The position numbers and the translations under genes were made by a program. The notes beneath the pieces were generated by a model. It did not search any database and had not been told where the DNA came from. It worked only from the letters and a program-made list of their open reading frames with translations. Source: Stemphylium vesicarium (taxonomy: Eukaryota; Ascomycota; Dothideomycetes; Pleosporales; Pleosporaceae). From it: a stretch of 16,146 bases of DNA. Location: the NCBI GenBank assembly GCA_004380135.1, contig QXCR01000327.1, forward strand, positions 1 through 16,146, in the 5' to 3' direction. Position 1 is the stretch's first letter; each line of letters starts with the position of its first letter. This document shows positions 8,801 through 15,839 of this stretch, piece after piece.

Positions 8801-9521
8801 CGAGAGTTCCTCGGGACAAGCGTGTTTTGACCATTTCGATGACTATCGGCTCAAGTTTCTTCGGGCAGTTGAAACTCCTGACCTGCCATGCTTCGTGAGG
8901 TATAGTCCGAATCTTGTACGGTGGTTGGACGTCTTCATGGATTGTAGACATGTCACTAAAATCCCAGGCCAAAGCATCCTCCCGCTGGAACATTAGTCCT
9001 TGTAAGAGCCGTACTTCATTTGGGAGAAGGTCCTCCCCCAAATTCATCATGGCCAACCGTTGCGGCGTCAGGCGAACGCCTTTTGGGAAGCTTGCAGTGC
9101 GGCGGCCGAAAATATGATCAAATGGTCCGATATCTGGTCCTGTAAAGGCTATCCGGGCTGCTTGTCGCGCGATTGCTCTCTCTTTCCAATCCTCTCTCCC
9201 TAACTCCATAGGCAAGTCCTTTCGGGGTGTATCCACTGGCTTAACTTTCTCTCCTACCTTCTTGTAGAGAATATTCACTTCCGCCGATCCTCTTCGCGTT
9301 CGCAACTGCTGGCGAACCAGCTCTTCGAATGACTCTCGCTCACCTGGTGAAAGCTCTGACTCCCCTTCCCCCTCTGTCCTCCTGTCAATCTCAGCTCGGA
9401 ACAGATCTTGGTACTCTGGCATGTGTGCAAAAAATTGCGCAACTGGTAAACCTATCGGCACTGTTTCTGGGCTATGAGCTTCGACAGAACACACCTCCCC
9501 AGTAGGTGTGTTCCCTACTCG
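5805..9521 (-). CDS. pol: Pol polyprotein: RT, RNase H, integrase
   Basis: Copies the element RNA into DNA and inserts it. The frame is open from 9533 (TGA at 9534-9536) to the TAG at 5805-5807; after -1 frameshifting the first new codon is CGA at 9521. There is no ATG near the start (a GTG lies at 9494). Numbering residues from that GTG: an N-terminal linker of about 190, RT about 190-430 with LVPK at 244-247, Asp297 and catalytic FIDD at 358-361. RNase H follows with Asp523, Glu565, Asp590 and Asp636 (DALSR). The integrase zinc domain has His759, His764, Cys794, Cys797, and the catalytic triad is Asp824, Asp882, Glu917. A GPY/F module begins at WLGPYRV 1061-1067. The tail is Ser/Asp/Glu-rich and ends at residue 1229; no chromodomain is visible. 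All catalytic residues are present, so the protein is probably functional. Confidence 0.95.
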   Translation of the reverse strand, partial: RVGNTPTGEVCSVEAHSPETVPIGLPVAQFFAHMPEYQDLFRAEIDRRTEGEGESELSPGERESFEELVRQQLRTRRGSAEVNILYKKVGEKVKPVDTPRKDLPMELGREDWKERAIARQAARIAFTGPDIGPFDHIFGRRTASFPKGVRLTPQRLAMMNLGEDLLPNEVRLLQGLMFQREDALAWDFSDMSTIHEDVQPPYKIRTIPHEAWQVRSFNCPKKLEPIVIEMVKTRLSRGTLERCDGQYRNPYFLVPKIKNPVAATDFRLINNAVKINAVTERDAYIPPSADEFSERFAGRAIYSYYDLFSGYDQVPLHTASRDLTAFQTPIGLVRQCTLPMGATNSVAVFIRAIMKILGDHFPETAPFIDDIGVAGPKSDYDQEEIFEGVRRYVFEHAQQMDRVLTDIARAEATVSAKKSWWGVSRMAVVGYEVDQQGRYPAKDKVAKILKWPECRSVKEVRQFVGIAVYYRQWISCFSLKAEPLFRLLRKDAEWFWGMEQREAMAIIKQAVTQPPALVSIDYNGGPIFLGVDASHIGGGAHLEQVGADGCRHTIRFDSTLWSKAESKQHSTKLECKALVWALKAFQTYLYGHRFTVETDAKVLIAQLNRSSSDLPGSVMNRWLATILQWDFDIVHVPGKKNVIPDALSRYPQLEGWTPPPKDEEDLEPFIDKILDKHQEGSFVMNTEEGEPRHLVEEYDDASEEMAVFLQTLERPSRLRGAELRQWTKQAARFFVRDGYLFRKATKAMPARRVLDRTETQAALIQEIHEQLGHKGIQTTFGAISQRYWWSGMYRQVAKQLGPCLACQKLRGVGKEAELNTTFSQAMWTWWTIDITYMPQVQGKGYLVVAREYLSGWPESRALRDASSEAVARFIFEEICCRWGVPLRISVDGGPENKSVVRALATLFGIHRVQASAYNSRAQGLIERGHQGFLYGLAKMPGTWLSNLPAITWAERVSLRRPLGYSPAQLVLGQNPILPIELVVPTWQSLPWSAVRSHADLLAVRATQLQFRKENLEEAVNRTRRLRREAVEGRNEKREMTTVLKEGDLVLIWDAVKAIDKSRDRKLEDRWLGPYRVHTAWSGQGYYRLEDLNGVKFPSTTRIDRLKKFKEMPTTLEDDILKGRLRIYPETEGFRMVTPQPKASKANRQPIARAAAPAPLSSTPHPDIPAGEETVWKGWVTSGSYVPDKTSNNAPGRAIDKISKANILKTSRRGVEIQHSDSGSESDSEQASAWPKDEG

Positions 9522-9527
9522 TTTCCC
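9467..9527 (-). promoter_or_regulatory. -1 ribosomal frameshift signal between pro and pol
   Basis: On the minus strand, GGGAAAC occupies 9527-9521 and is phased as G GGA AAC in the Pro frame, which stops at the TAG one codon later (9517-9515). After a 7-nt spacer, a perfect 10-bp stem pairs 9513-9504 (GAACACACCT) with 9496-9487 (AGGTGTGTTC) around a 7-nt loop. CTGGG in the loop (9502-9498) can pair with CCCAG at 9471-9467, giving an H-type pseudoknot with loop 1 of 1 nt, one unpaired junction base and loop 2 of 15 nt. GGGAAAC is an established slippery heptamer (for example in simian retrovirus 1 gag-pro). Pol is in the -1 frame relative to Pro, exactly as required. Ribosomes that do not slip would release Gag-Pro only. 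Confidence 0.88.
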
Positions 9528-11059
9528 TGATTCTCAGTCGACAGCGAGTTCGCCGTAGGAGCTGGATCGCATCCAACAAACGAGATCTCTCGGTGTCCAT
9601 CCGGCGACTTAATATAGCAAAGAGCTCTTCCAAAGGTGTCGAACTGAACTTGGAGTCTAGCCGCTGAGCACCAGGGTGTCCCTAAGAGAATGGCTCGCCG
9701 CAACCTACGCACTATCCTGAAATGGGTGGGGATCACAATCCCACCAATCATAATCGGTACTTGGTACGCTGTTCCCACGAAAGGATCCATTCCACCATCG
9801 GCAGTAATCATGCCTTGTTGAAGTTCTATCGGGAGGGTAGACTGGTCGAGTTCAGTGATGTAAACATTGAGAGCTCTCGCTGTAGACAGCCTCATCACAT
9901 TTAGTTGCGAGCCAGTGTCAATTAGCGCGCGGCCCATTCCACCATGAAGAGATATCCAACAGGTCGGTAGCTGTCCTTTAATGGCGTATCGCTGCTGCTG
10001 CGCTTCTTCCCTTAATCGAGCAGTTGTCGGTACTTTCGACTGCTCTTCGACGTACCCATCTTCTTCCTCTTGCACTTCATAAGTTTGAAAATCATAAAGC
10101 TCATTCGCCTCTTCAGCGTTACGCAAGGAAGCTCGCTGGTCTCGAGTGAGTCTCGGGCAAAGTCTTCGCAGAACGTCGCTAGTGATAACCTCTTGGGCTC
10201 CCACTTCGATCCCAATCGCATGTGTCTCGCCTGAATCAGTTGAAGATCCCCAGTCATACATACGCTGCAGAGCTTGAGCTGTCGATATACTTTCGCCTTC
10301 AGGAGTCTCTCGGATAGACATCGTTTCGCCCGAACGTCGATCCGGGCTTCGAAACCTCACTCTGGTTTCCCTGGCGTCTTCGATAGCTTTGCTGATAGCA
10401 GCGGCAACCTCTGGAGTACCCAAAAGATCAACCTGTCGCAATCCTCGCACCTCTTGGTTAAGCATGGCTTGCGCGATTACTGTCGATGAAGTGTTCCTCG
10501 CCAAAGCATCTAAGTCCTCTGCTGTAGGAATCGAAATCGGAACGGCCTTTCGATAAGCCTTCACCGCTGGTGGAAGGGTCACCTCTGTTCCCAAAGTTGC
10601 GCTCCGAGTATCTCTCGAGGGTCCTAGGGCATCTCTAGATAATTCTCGGAGTGGATCAACCTGAGCATCCTGCATCGCAGCATCTCGGATATCCACTTCA
10701 GGCCTGTGTCGAAGTATCTCGGGCTCGTCGTCCCCCTCAATAGAGGGAAACGCTAAATCTGATGCCCGACTGCTCTTCATCGTAGGAACAGCCGGCTTCT
10801 TTCCAAGTGTCCGACTATCCTTTCGGTGTTGGTCCGCAGCCTTTCGGCCCCCTCGCTGCCGAGTCTCAACAGCGTAAACTCCTGGCTCAGTGTCGTGCAC
10901 CTCCCTAGTCAGCGTAACCGTATCGAGGAACATTGCTGCAGCCCGAAGAGCCATCGTTTGTTGGGCTAGGAGCTCTCCCTCTTCACTGGTTTCAACCGTG
11001 TAACTCTCGCCACTATGGGCCAGGCGAGGTGCTGCGACTGGCTTACCAGCAGCATCAAA
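9515..11059 (-). CDS. pro: Protease ORF (Pro), open from the gag stop
   Basis: Aspartic protease that matures the Gag and Pol polyproteins. The first ATG is at 10954 and gives 479 residues, but the same frame is open from the codon after the gag UAG (11059), adding 35 residues, so translation most likely enters by reading through UAG. Counting from the ATG, the first 300 residues are a charged, poorly conserved linker. The retropepsin core is at about 325-460, with catalytic ALIDTGS at 343-349 and the flap-distal ILLGTPW at 422-428. The ORF ends in TAG at 9515-9517, one codon after the slippery heptamer. A separate long pro ORF with its own -1 exit to pol is unlike the common fungal arrangement of one gag-pol fusion. 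Start by internal initiation at the ATG cannot be excluded. Confidence 0.85.
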   Translation of the reverse strand, partial: FDAAGKPVAAPRLAHSGESYTVETSEEGELLAQQTMALRAAAMFLDTVTLTREVHDTEPGVYAVETRQRGGRKAADQHRKDSRTLGKKPAVPTMKSSRASDLAFPSIEGDDEPEILRHRPEVDIRDAAMQDAQVDPLRELSRDALGPSRDTRSATLGTEVTLPPAVKAYRKAVPISIPTAEDLDALARNTSSTVIAQAMLNQEVRGLRQVDLLGTPEVAAAISKAIEDARETRVRFRSPDRRSGETMSIRETPEGESISTAQALQRMYDWGSSTDSGETHAIGIEVGAQEVITSDVLRRLCPRLTRDQRASLRNAEEANELYDFQTYEVQEEEDGYVEEQSKVPTTARLREEAQQQRYAIKGQLPTCWISLHGGMGRALIDTGSQLNVMRLSTARALNVYITELDQSTLPIELQQGMITADGGMDPFVGTAYQVPIMIGGIVIPTHFRIVRRLRRAILLGTPWCSAARLQVQFDTFGRALCYIKSPDGHREISFVGCDPAPTANSLSTENQGNE

Positions 11060-11062
11060 CTA
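11031..11062 (-). promoter_or_regulatory. Candidate UAG readthrough site at the gag-pro junction
   Basis: Gag ends in AAC-TAG-TTT (TAG at 11062-11060) and Pro continues in the same frame. Six nt downstream, GCTGCTGG (11053-11046) can pair with CCAG (11041-11038) and CAGC (11034-11031) across a TAAG loop and a 3-nt bulge, 8 bp in all. A second 6-bp stem, CTCGCC/GGCGAG, lies at 11028-11023 and 11011-11006. Stop plus downstream structure is how murine leukaemia virus joins gag to pol. The alternative is a RIP-type CAG to TAG change in a formerly fused gag-pro. Confidence 0.55.
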
Positions 11063-12421
11063 GTTTGGCAGGACTGTTTGAATAGGTCTCTTCAACTGGT
11101 CATCGGTGACCTGAAACCTATCCTTCAACGACTTCAAAATCCACTCTAACACCTCACTGTCGAAGGCCTTCGGTGCGAATCCTCCTCCTGGGAATATCCC
11201 CCATTTCTCATTTGGATATGGGCCGAAATAGTACTTAGTTTGATTCCACCCATTCGATGTTTGCTCGCTCCTTGTATGCAGCCACCGATTGTCCCTTAGT
11301 AGATGAAAGTCAGGGCAATGCGCGATAAGATGTCCTTCTCTTCCACAGCACCTACAGCGGGCTTTCGATTGCTCTCGGCTACCAACCATGACTGTATTCG
11401 CCCGCGGGTTCATTATGGGTGGGTAGACGGACTGGAAGCTACCATCGTTGCGTTCAAGCACCGCTGGAGGTACGCGCTGTGGTCGCAACACTAACTGCTT
11501 GTAGGCCTCCGCATAGTTATCGCTATTAGCTAAAAGGCGCCGCACTGCCAGATTGCTGTTCGCCAGATAGTTGAACTGATCCACGGAAAGCGTCAAGCCA
11601 TCGAAGCGCCGAATCAAATCGGAGACTGCTGGCTCTACCTTGGGCGCCACTAGTTTGGCTGGTTGCTGAATCGGTAGTACGCCTGGCGTCCCCTGTCCAT
11701 GCGGCGCCTTCGGAAGGTCAAAGGAGGGCATGAACTCATCTAGCCCTTCCGCATCTTTTCGGGCCAAAACTCTGCTCACCGAGGAGAAATCGGTGTTGAG
11801 TGCATTTAGTGCTTCTTCCTGCTCTTGATGCTCTCGGACGAAGGCGTATATTTTCTCTAGTTTGAAACTCGAAACATCATCGAGCTTAGGCCGATCACTT
11901 TCTGGCATATGGTGCATCACTCTGTCCATATCTTCTCTCGCAAGCCCTCGGAAAAAGAAATGTCCTTTCTCCAGCTCTATTACCTGGTTTCGGTTTTGCG
12001 CTGCAGCGAAGTAGGTCACGAAGTTCAGATAGTACTCGGCAATCTTCACTGAAGGCTGTCGCCTCTGGACCTCATTCACATAACTTTCGATGAACGCTCG
12101 GGTGCCGCGCTTTCGGTTCTCATCCTGGTCGGCATAGAGACTGCGCAGCTCTTTCTGATAGTCTGACCAGCTTGTTGACTTGTCGGTATACCCATGAAGC
12201 TTGCGAACGAACGTCTTGTAACGCTGGGTACAGAAGTATGGGAGCTGAAGCTTCCGAGTCGCCTCGTTCCAAAATACCCGATCAGCCTCGAAGTTGTATT
12301 CCTCCAGGAAATCGGTGATGTTCTGGCCGTCGAACTTTGGCGCATTGCTGTCGGTAGGCTCCAAGCGCCCTTGGTATCTAGAGGAGTTTTCCATTGGTTC
12401 CGAGTGATTGTCGTCGTACAT
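11060..12421 (-). CDS. gag: Gag structural protein with CCHC zinc knuckle
   Basis: Forms the cytoplasmic particle that packages the element RNA and carries out reverse transcription. I chose the ATG at 12421 (453 residues, A at -3) over the non-AUG TTG six codons upstream, although that frame is open without an ATG for about 70 codons further. Residues about 25-210 look like the helical capsid region of fungal Ty3/gypsy Gags, beginning with an APKFDGQNITDFLEEY-type motif. A Pro-rich linker follows. The zinc knuckle C-x2-C-x4-H-x4-C sits at about 356-369 (CRCCGREGH...C) and would bind RNA. A tail of about 84 residues follows the knuckle. It ends in UAG in frame with Pro. No disruption is visible. 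Confidence 0.92.
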   Translation of the reverse strand: MYDDNHSEPMENSSRYQGRLEPTDSNAPKFDGQNITDFLEEYNFEADRVFWNEATRKLQLPYFCTQRYKTFVRKLHGYTDKSTSWSDYQKELRSLYADQDENRKRGTRAFIESYVNEVQRRQPSVKIAEYYLNFVTYFAAAQNRNQVIELEKGHFFFRGLAREDMDRVMHHMPESDRPKLDDVSSFKLEKIYAFVREHQEQEEALNALNTDFSSVSRVLARKDAEGLDEFMPSFDLPKAPHGQGTPGVLPIQQPAKLVAPKVEPAVSDLIRRFDGLTLSVDQFNYLANSNLAVRRLLANSDNYAEAYKQLVLRPQRVPPAVLERNDGSFQSVYPPIMNPRANTVMVGSREQSKARCRCCGREGHLIAHCPDFHLLRDNRWLHTRSEQTSNGWNQTKYYFGPYPNEKWGIFPGGGFAPKAFDSEVLEWILKSLKDRFQVTDDQLKRPIQTVLPN

Positions 12422-12949
12422 ATTGTTCGCCTTGAACAATTCGCTGCTCTCCTTAAGCCGCGTTGTCGATTCCTGCTCGGTGGCTGTCCCTCTAGGTCTT
12501 CTCTTTTCTTCCTTCTTCTCTTTTCTAAACCTAAGCTTTCTTACTACTAAGTAAAGGGCCTTCCTTTCTCCGCACGCTCTTCACCTCCTTAGTGACTTGC
12601 CTCCTTAGCAAGGGGAACGTTGTAATTAAGCTTATTTTAGGTGCTAAGGCTGCTAGGTATCCTTGCCTAAACAACCTTTTACTCCTACTCTAGGTTGAAA
12701 CTGAATGCTATCACTGCAGGCCTTCCGCAATAACAACACCGATCTTCCCGCGCACTTCCGAAGCTCATCCGGTGGGGTTCCGCCTCCTTAGCGAACTCTC
12801 CGATAGCCTCTCAGGGTCAATGAAGGTCCCCGACTCTGTGTCGCTGAGGTCGATTCTCGCCTTGAGAACCTCAGCTACTATCAAACACTCCTTCTCTTGC
12901 TCTATCCTCGATAGACCGTCGATAGACCCCCTGGTTAGGTCACCAAAAA
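12422..12949 (-). other. 5' untranslated leader of the retrotransposon
   Basis: About 530 nt between the 5' LTR and gag. It contains the primer binding site next to the LTR, a short tandem repeat of a GTCTATCGA unit just inside it (about 12905-12928), and a purine-rich stretch on the transcript at about 12495-12535. No ORF is supported. A packaging signal would be expected here but cannot be read from sequence alone. Confidence 0.6.
12926..12945 (-). other. Primer binding site, tRNA type
   Basis: Four T after the 5' LTR, the minus strand reads TGGTGACCTAACCAGG, starting with the TGG expected to pair with a tRNA CCA end. The complement folds to tRNA logic: CCA, discriminator A, acceptor strand TTAGGTC, then CCTGG as the 3' side of a T stem with the conserved C. 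The tRNA would begin GACCTAA or a wobble equivalent. I cannot name it from memory, and it is not the usual initiator Met type. Confidence 0.7.
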
Positions 12950-13152
12950 TGTGGCATAAGAATATCTCATGCGAGGGAGTACAGGCGCCGACCCGCAATC
13001 GGAGGAAAGGCAAGAGAACTCGTATTGTCGTAACTAGCGAGTGGATTTTCGTTGTTGTCCGATGACAGTCGGTCCTGTCTAAAGCTATATACCTCTCCTC
13101 CTTTAGTACCTCCGCCAAGCTAGTAGGGCACGTGAATATCTACTACACCACA
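12950..13152 (-). repeat. 5' LTR with the element promoter
   Basis: 203 bp, TG...CA ended, one mismatch to the 3' LTR (C at 13050). Read on the minus strand, a CACGTG E-box-like palindrome (13134-13129) precedes a TATATAG box (13091-13085), placing a likely transcription start in the middle of the LTR. Both elements are shared with the 3' LTR. Confidence 0.93.
13084..13093 (-). promoter_or_regulatory. TATA-like promoter element in the 5' LTR
   Basis: GGTATATAGC on the minus strand, about 60 nt into the LTR and about 35 nt downstream of the CACGTG motif. This is a plausible core promoter for the genomic transcript. No experimental support can be seen in sequence. Confidence 0.5.
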
Positions 13153-13156
13153 ATAA
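13153..13156. repeat. Target-site duplication, right copy (ATAA)
   Basis: Matches 4189-4192 and directly abuts the CA end of the 5' LTR. Confidence 0.85.
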
Positions 13157-13343
13157 CACCTAACTACTAGAGGTTACTATAGAAGGTAAAGAAGTCTAGA
13201 AAGTAGAAAAAATCCTTAAAAAACGAATGAGGAAGAGCTAACTATAATACTAGTTAAGATAGAAAGAATATAATAAATCTTAGGACACTTAGACTCTAGC
13301 TTTTAATTTTAAAGATATAGAGAAACTAGTCTAAGACTTTAAA
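13157..13343 (+). pseudogene. Relic chromodomain, continuation of the old Pol
   Basis: This is the C-terminal end of the old chromovirus integrase. The frame of GTT at 13173 reads a chromodomain: an EGKEV-W-KVEKILKKR-like first strand, then LR-W-KEYNKS, DT-W-T and a final helix FNFKDIEKLV. All three key Trp positions (13197-13199, 13260-13262, 13290-13292) are now TAG, each a TGG to TAG change expected from RIP. The inserted length (element plus one 4-bp duplication, 8,964 nt) is a multiple of three, and subtracting it puts this frame exactly in the integrase frame ending at 4188. In chromoviruses this module guides integration to chromatin. Confidence 0.85.
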
Positions 13344-13558
13344 AAGATATAAAGCTTATAGTAAAAGAAGTAATAGAAAAGATTATAAGAAACTTATTTA
13401 TAGCGCACTTAAGGCGTATACCTACTATATAGGACTTAGGGTATCTACGTATATAGAAAAAGATAAAAAATAAACTCCTCTTAATTATTACTATTCTCGC
13501 CTTTATTCTCGTCCACCCGCTTCTTACTACCTAGAGGCGGGAGGGACTTATTATCGTC

Positions 13559-13560
<2 letters not shown>
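13344..13560 (+). other. 3' portion of the old element after the chromodomain
   Basis: RIP-mutated sequence without a recognisable domain; probably the Pol tail or 3' untranslated region. I could not locate a matching LTR, because the 5' end of the old element seems to be missing and RIP blurs repeats. Confidence 0.4.

Positions 13561-13653
<93 letters not shown>
13561..13653. repeat. Microsatellite, (TAT)31
   Basis: A perfect 93-bp run of TAT/TTA/ATT triplets with no interruption. It is likely to vary in length between strains. Confidence 0.97.
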
Positions 13654-14692
13654 CTCCTATACTACCACCCTAGAGAAATATTAGTAAAAAAAAAATATTA
13701 AAAAATTAATAAGCGCGTACTATTCTAGTAGTATAAGCTACTAGCTACTCTAAAGTAGCTATAATTCTACGCTACTTAACTAGAATTAGACTTAAGTACT
13801 AAAGTAAAGTTACTAGAACTTAAGTAGGAACCCTAAGAGGAGTCCTAGAGTAGGCGGCGACGTAGTAGTAATTCGCGAGCTCTAGATTAAATTAGTGCTA
13901 GTAACGCGCAAGCTTAACGCTAGTAGTAATTATACTAGCGTTAGTCTTAGGCTTTTTAGCGGCATTAACGGCGGCGTTATACTAAGCGCGAAGCTAGTAT
14001 AGGCGATTAAGGTGGCCGTTTATCTTAGTAGGCACCTATTTAGATCAGCTAAGGCGCAGCACTTGCGGAATATCTTAATTACTTACTAAAGTGTAGCTAC
14101 CCTAATTGCCAGCAGAGTAATGCTCGCAGCGGTGATGCTCCAACTTCTAACACATCTTGTTGTGCCTGACGACACTCTAAGCGCAGCGCGTGCAAGTCGT
14201 AACTAAGGCGACCTAGTTAGCGCGCTTTTTAAGGTCGCTAAATATAAATAGGCGAGCACCACGTAAGTAGGATTTCTTAATATATTTAAAGTTTAGATAA
14301 TAAACTATAATAAAGAGTGTAGTGTGCGCTAAGAGTGCGTTAGAGGAGTATAATAGTGTTATTATAGTAGTGTTAAATAAGAGAGTAAGGATAAAAAGTT
14401 TCTATTATAATAATATAATAAATAGTTACTATAATAAAATTAGTAAATAACTATCTATACTTACTATAATAATAAAGCAGGCGACCTAAAAGAGTAAAGT
14501 AAATAATATTTAGCACTTATTATAATAACGTAAATAGCGTTCGTTACCTCTCAAATCCGCATTTACTACAACATCATCCCAAACAAACCAGAGACGCGCG
14601 CAATAGTGGTTGCAGCGGCAGCGCACCGCTACGGCGCACGTGCGACGCGCGATAGACGGACAGTATCTAGACACTCTTTTCCTATTTCTCCC

Positions 14693-14998
14693 TTTAAGGG
14701 TTTTTAGGTTTTTATTAAGGCTAAGACTATTAAGAACGCTAATTTAGAGGAGGAGGCTCTATAATACTTAGGCTAAAGGCCTATAGTTAGGCGTATTTAG
14801 TCCTAATATATTTGCTTCTTACACTCGCGCCTTAGCGAAGATATCTACTTTTAACCTACGCTTCGCGCAAAGAAAGAGAGGCAAGAATTATTCTCCTTAC
14901 TACCCCCTACCTAGTGTAGTAATATAGAGCCATCCCCCACTATTCTATTGCAGTGTGAAGCAAATACTATTGCCTATAACTGCCCCTTACAACTTACT
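14693..14998 (+). pseudogene. Unidentified RIP-damaged coding remnant
   Basis: One frame reads as protein-like sequence for about 100 codons: an FKGF start, an LEEEAL segment, IYFxPTLRAKKERQELFSLLPPT, and ILLQCEANTIAYNCPLQL at the end. Seven stops interrupt it, each derivable from Gln or Trp by RIP-type changes. The low-mutation end (14900-14995) is the most convincing. No family is recognised. It may belong to another transposable element or a duplicated host gene. Confidence 0.3.
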
Positions 14999-15778
14999 TA
15001 ACTCTTTACTATTATATAAGTAGCTAGCTCTTCTATATTTAGATTAGAAATATTATTATCTATTATCTAATTAATTTTTAGATATCTTTAGTACTATTAT
15101 TATTACTTATCTTAATTATAGGGCTTTTAACTACTTTTTACTTAATTTATATAAATAGTCTCTCTATAGCCTACTTCTCTTTAGTAAGAACTTAAATAGA
15201 TTTTCTTATACACTTATATTTTTATAGTACTTTCTAAGTAGTCTTTAGATACTTAAGATAATTTTTACTAGTCTAATACTAAACTTTATTATAGCCTTTA
15301 GTAACTTATATTACTTTTTTATTTATAATAATTAGAGTCTTCTTTTATATAAAAGACCCTTAATCATAGCCTTTATCTCTATTTAGAGATCTAATAGAAT
15401 TTTAACTAAGACTTATATTTTAACTTATAAGTAGCTATTAGTAGATTTATATCTATTTTCTACTTTAAGCTCTAATTAGCCTTTAATCTTCTATATAATA
15501 TTAGTATTTAAGTTTTAGCCTTTAAAGATATTATATAGAGCTTCTTATTAAGCCTTATTTCTAGCTAGCTACTACTTACTTTATTAATCTATTATAGTGT
15601 ATTAATCTTTAGTAATTACGTTTTATAAAGAGTTATTAGATAGACTTATTATTTTATAGTAGATTATCTAGTTATTATCTAAAGGCCTTTTATACTATAA
15701 ATAGTACTTATTTTATATTATAGGTTAATCTCTACGTACGTAATAAAGAAGTAGTTAAAGATCTTAACACGTAACGCG

Positions 15779-15809
15779 TTAATAGAGCTTTATAGGAAGG
15801 CTCTATTAA
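15779..15809. repeat. 10-bp inverted repeat (hairpin)
   Basis: TTAATAGAGC (15779-15788) and GCTCTATTAA (15800-15809) are perfect inverted copies around 11 nt. It sits at the right edge of the RIP block. No function is assigned. Confidence 0.5.
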
Positions 15810-15839
15810 TTAGAACTAAATATAAAATATAAGGGGCTA

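Larger units (their letters stand above)
4193..13152 (-). mobile_element. Nearly intact Ty3/gypsy-type LTR retrotransposon, 8,960 bp
   Basis: A complete element by structure: two 203-bp LTRs with TG...CA ends, a 4-bp target duplication, primer binding site, polypurine tract, and long ORFs for Gag, protease and Pol in that order on the minus strand. Domain order RT, RNase H, integrase places it in Ty3/gypsy (Metaviridae-like). It lacks the chromodomain of the element it sits in. The internal region shows no RIP signature, and the LTRs differ at one position, so insertion is recent or the copy escaped RIP. Unusual points are the UAG between gag and pro, the -1 frameshift cassette between pro and pol, and an antisense spliced gene between pol and the 3' LTR. 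I recognise the general fungal lineage by its FIDD-type RT box but do not assign a named element. Confidence 0.95.
13654..15839. repeat. RIP-mutated repeat block, right side
   Basis: TpA-rich, CpA-poor DNA like the left block, with less mutated islands near 14095-14205 and 14530-14680. I recognise no complete element. From about 15000 to 15720 the plus strand is T-rich and the minus strand A-rich, suggesting former minus-strand coding sequence, but every frame is full of stops and no motif is clear. Confidence 0.7.

Noticed and set aside
9492..9494. GTG as an initiation codon for Pol
   Set aside because: The open frame extends upstream through the slippery site, and frameshifting explains expression without a non-AUG start.
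12437..12439. TTG as the start of Gag
   Set aside because: An ATG with A at -3 lies six codons downstream; the longer frame upstream is open but lacks an ATG and looks like leader sequence.
13561..13653. Possible CRISPR-like or tandem array
   Set aside because: It is a simple triplet microsatellite with no spacers.
13654..15839. A second LTR copy belonging to the old chromovirus
   Set aside because: I looked for a match to sequence left of the relic but saw none; with the 5' end missing and heavy RIP this cannot be settled by eye.
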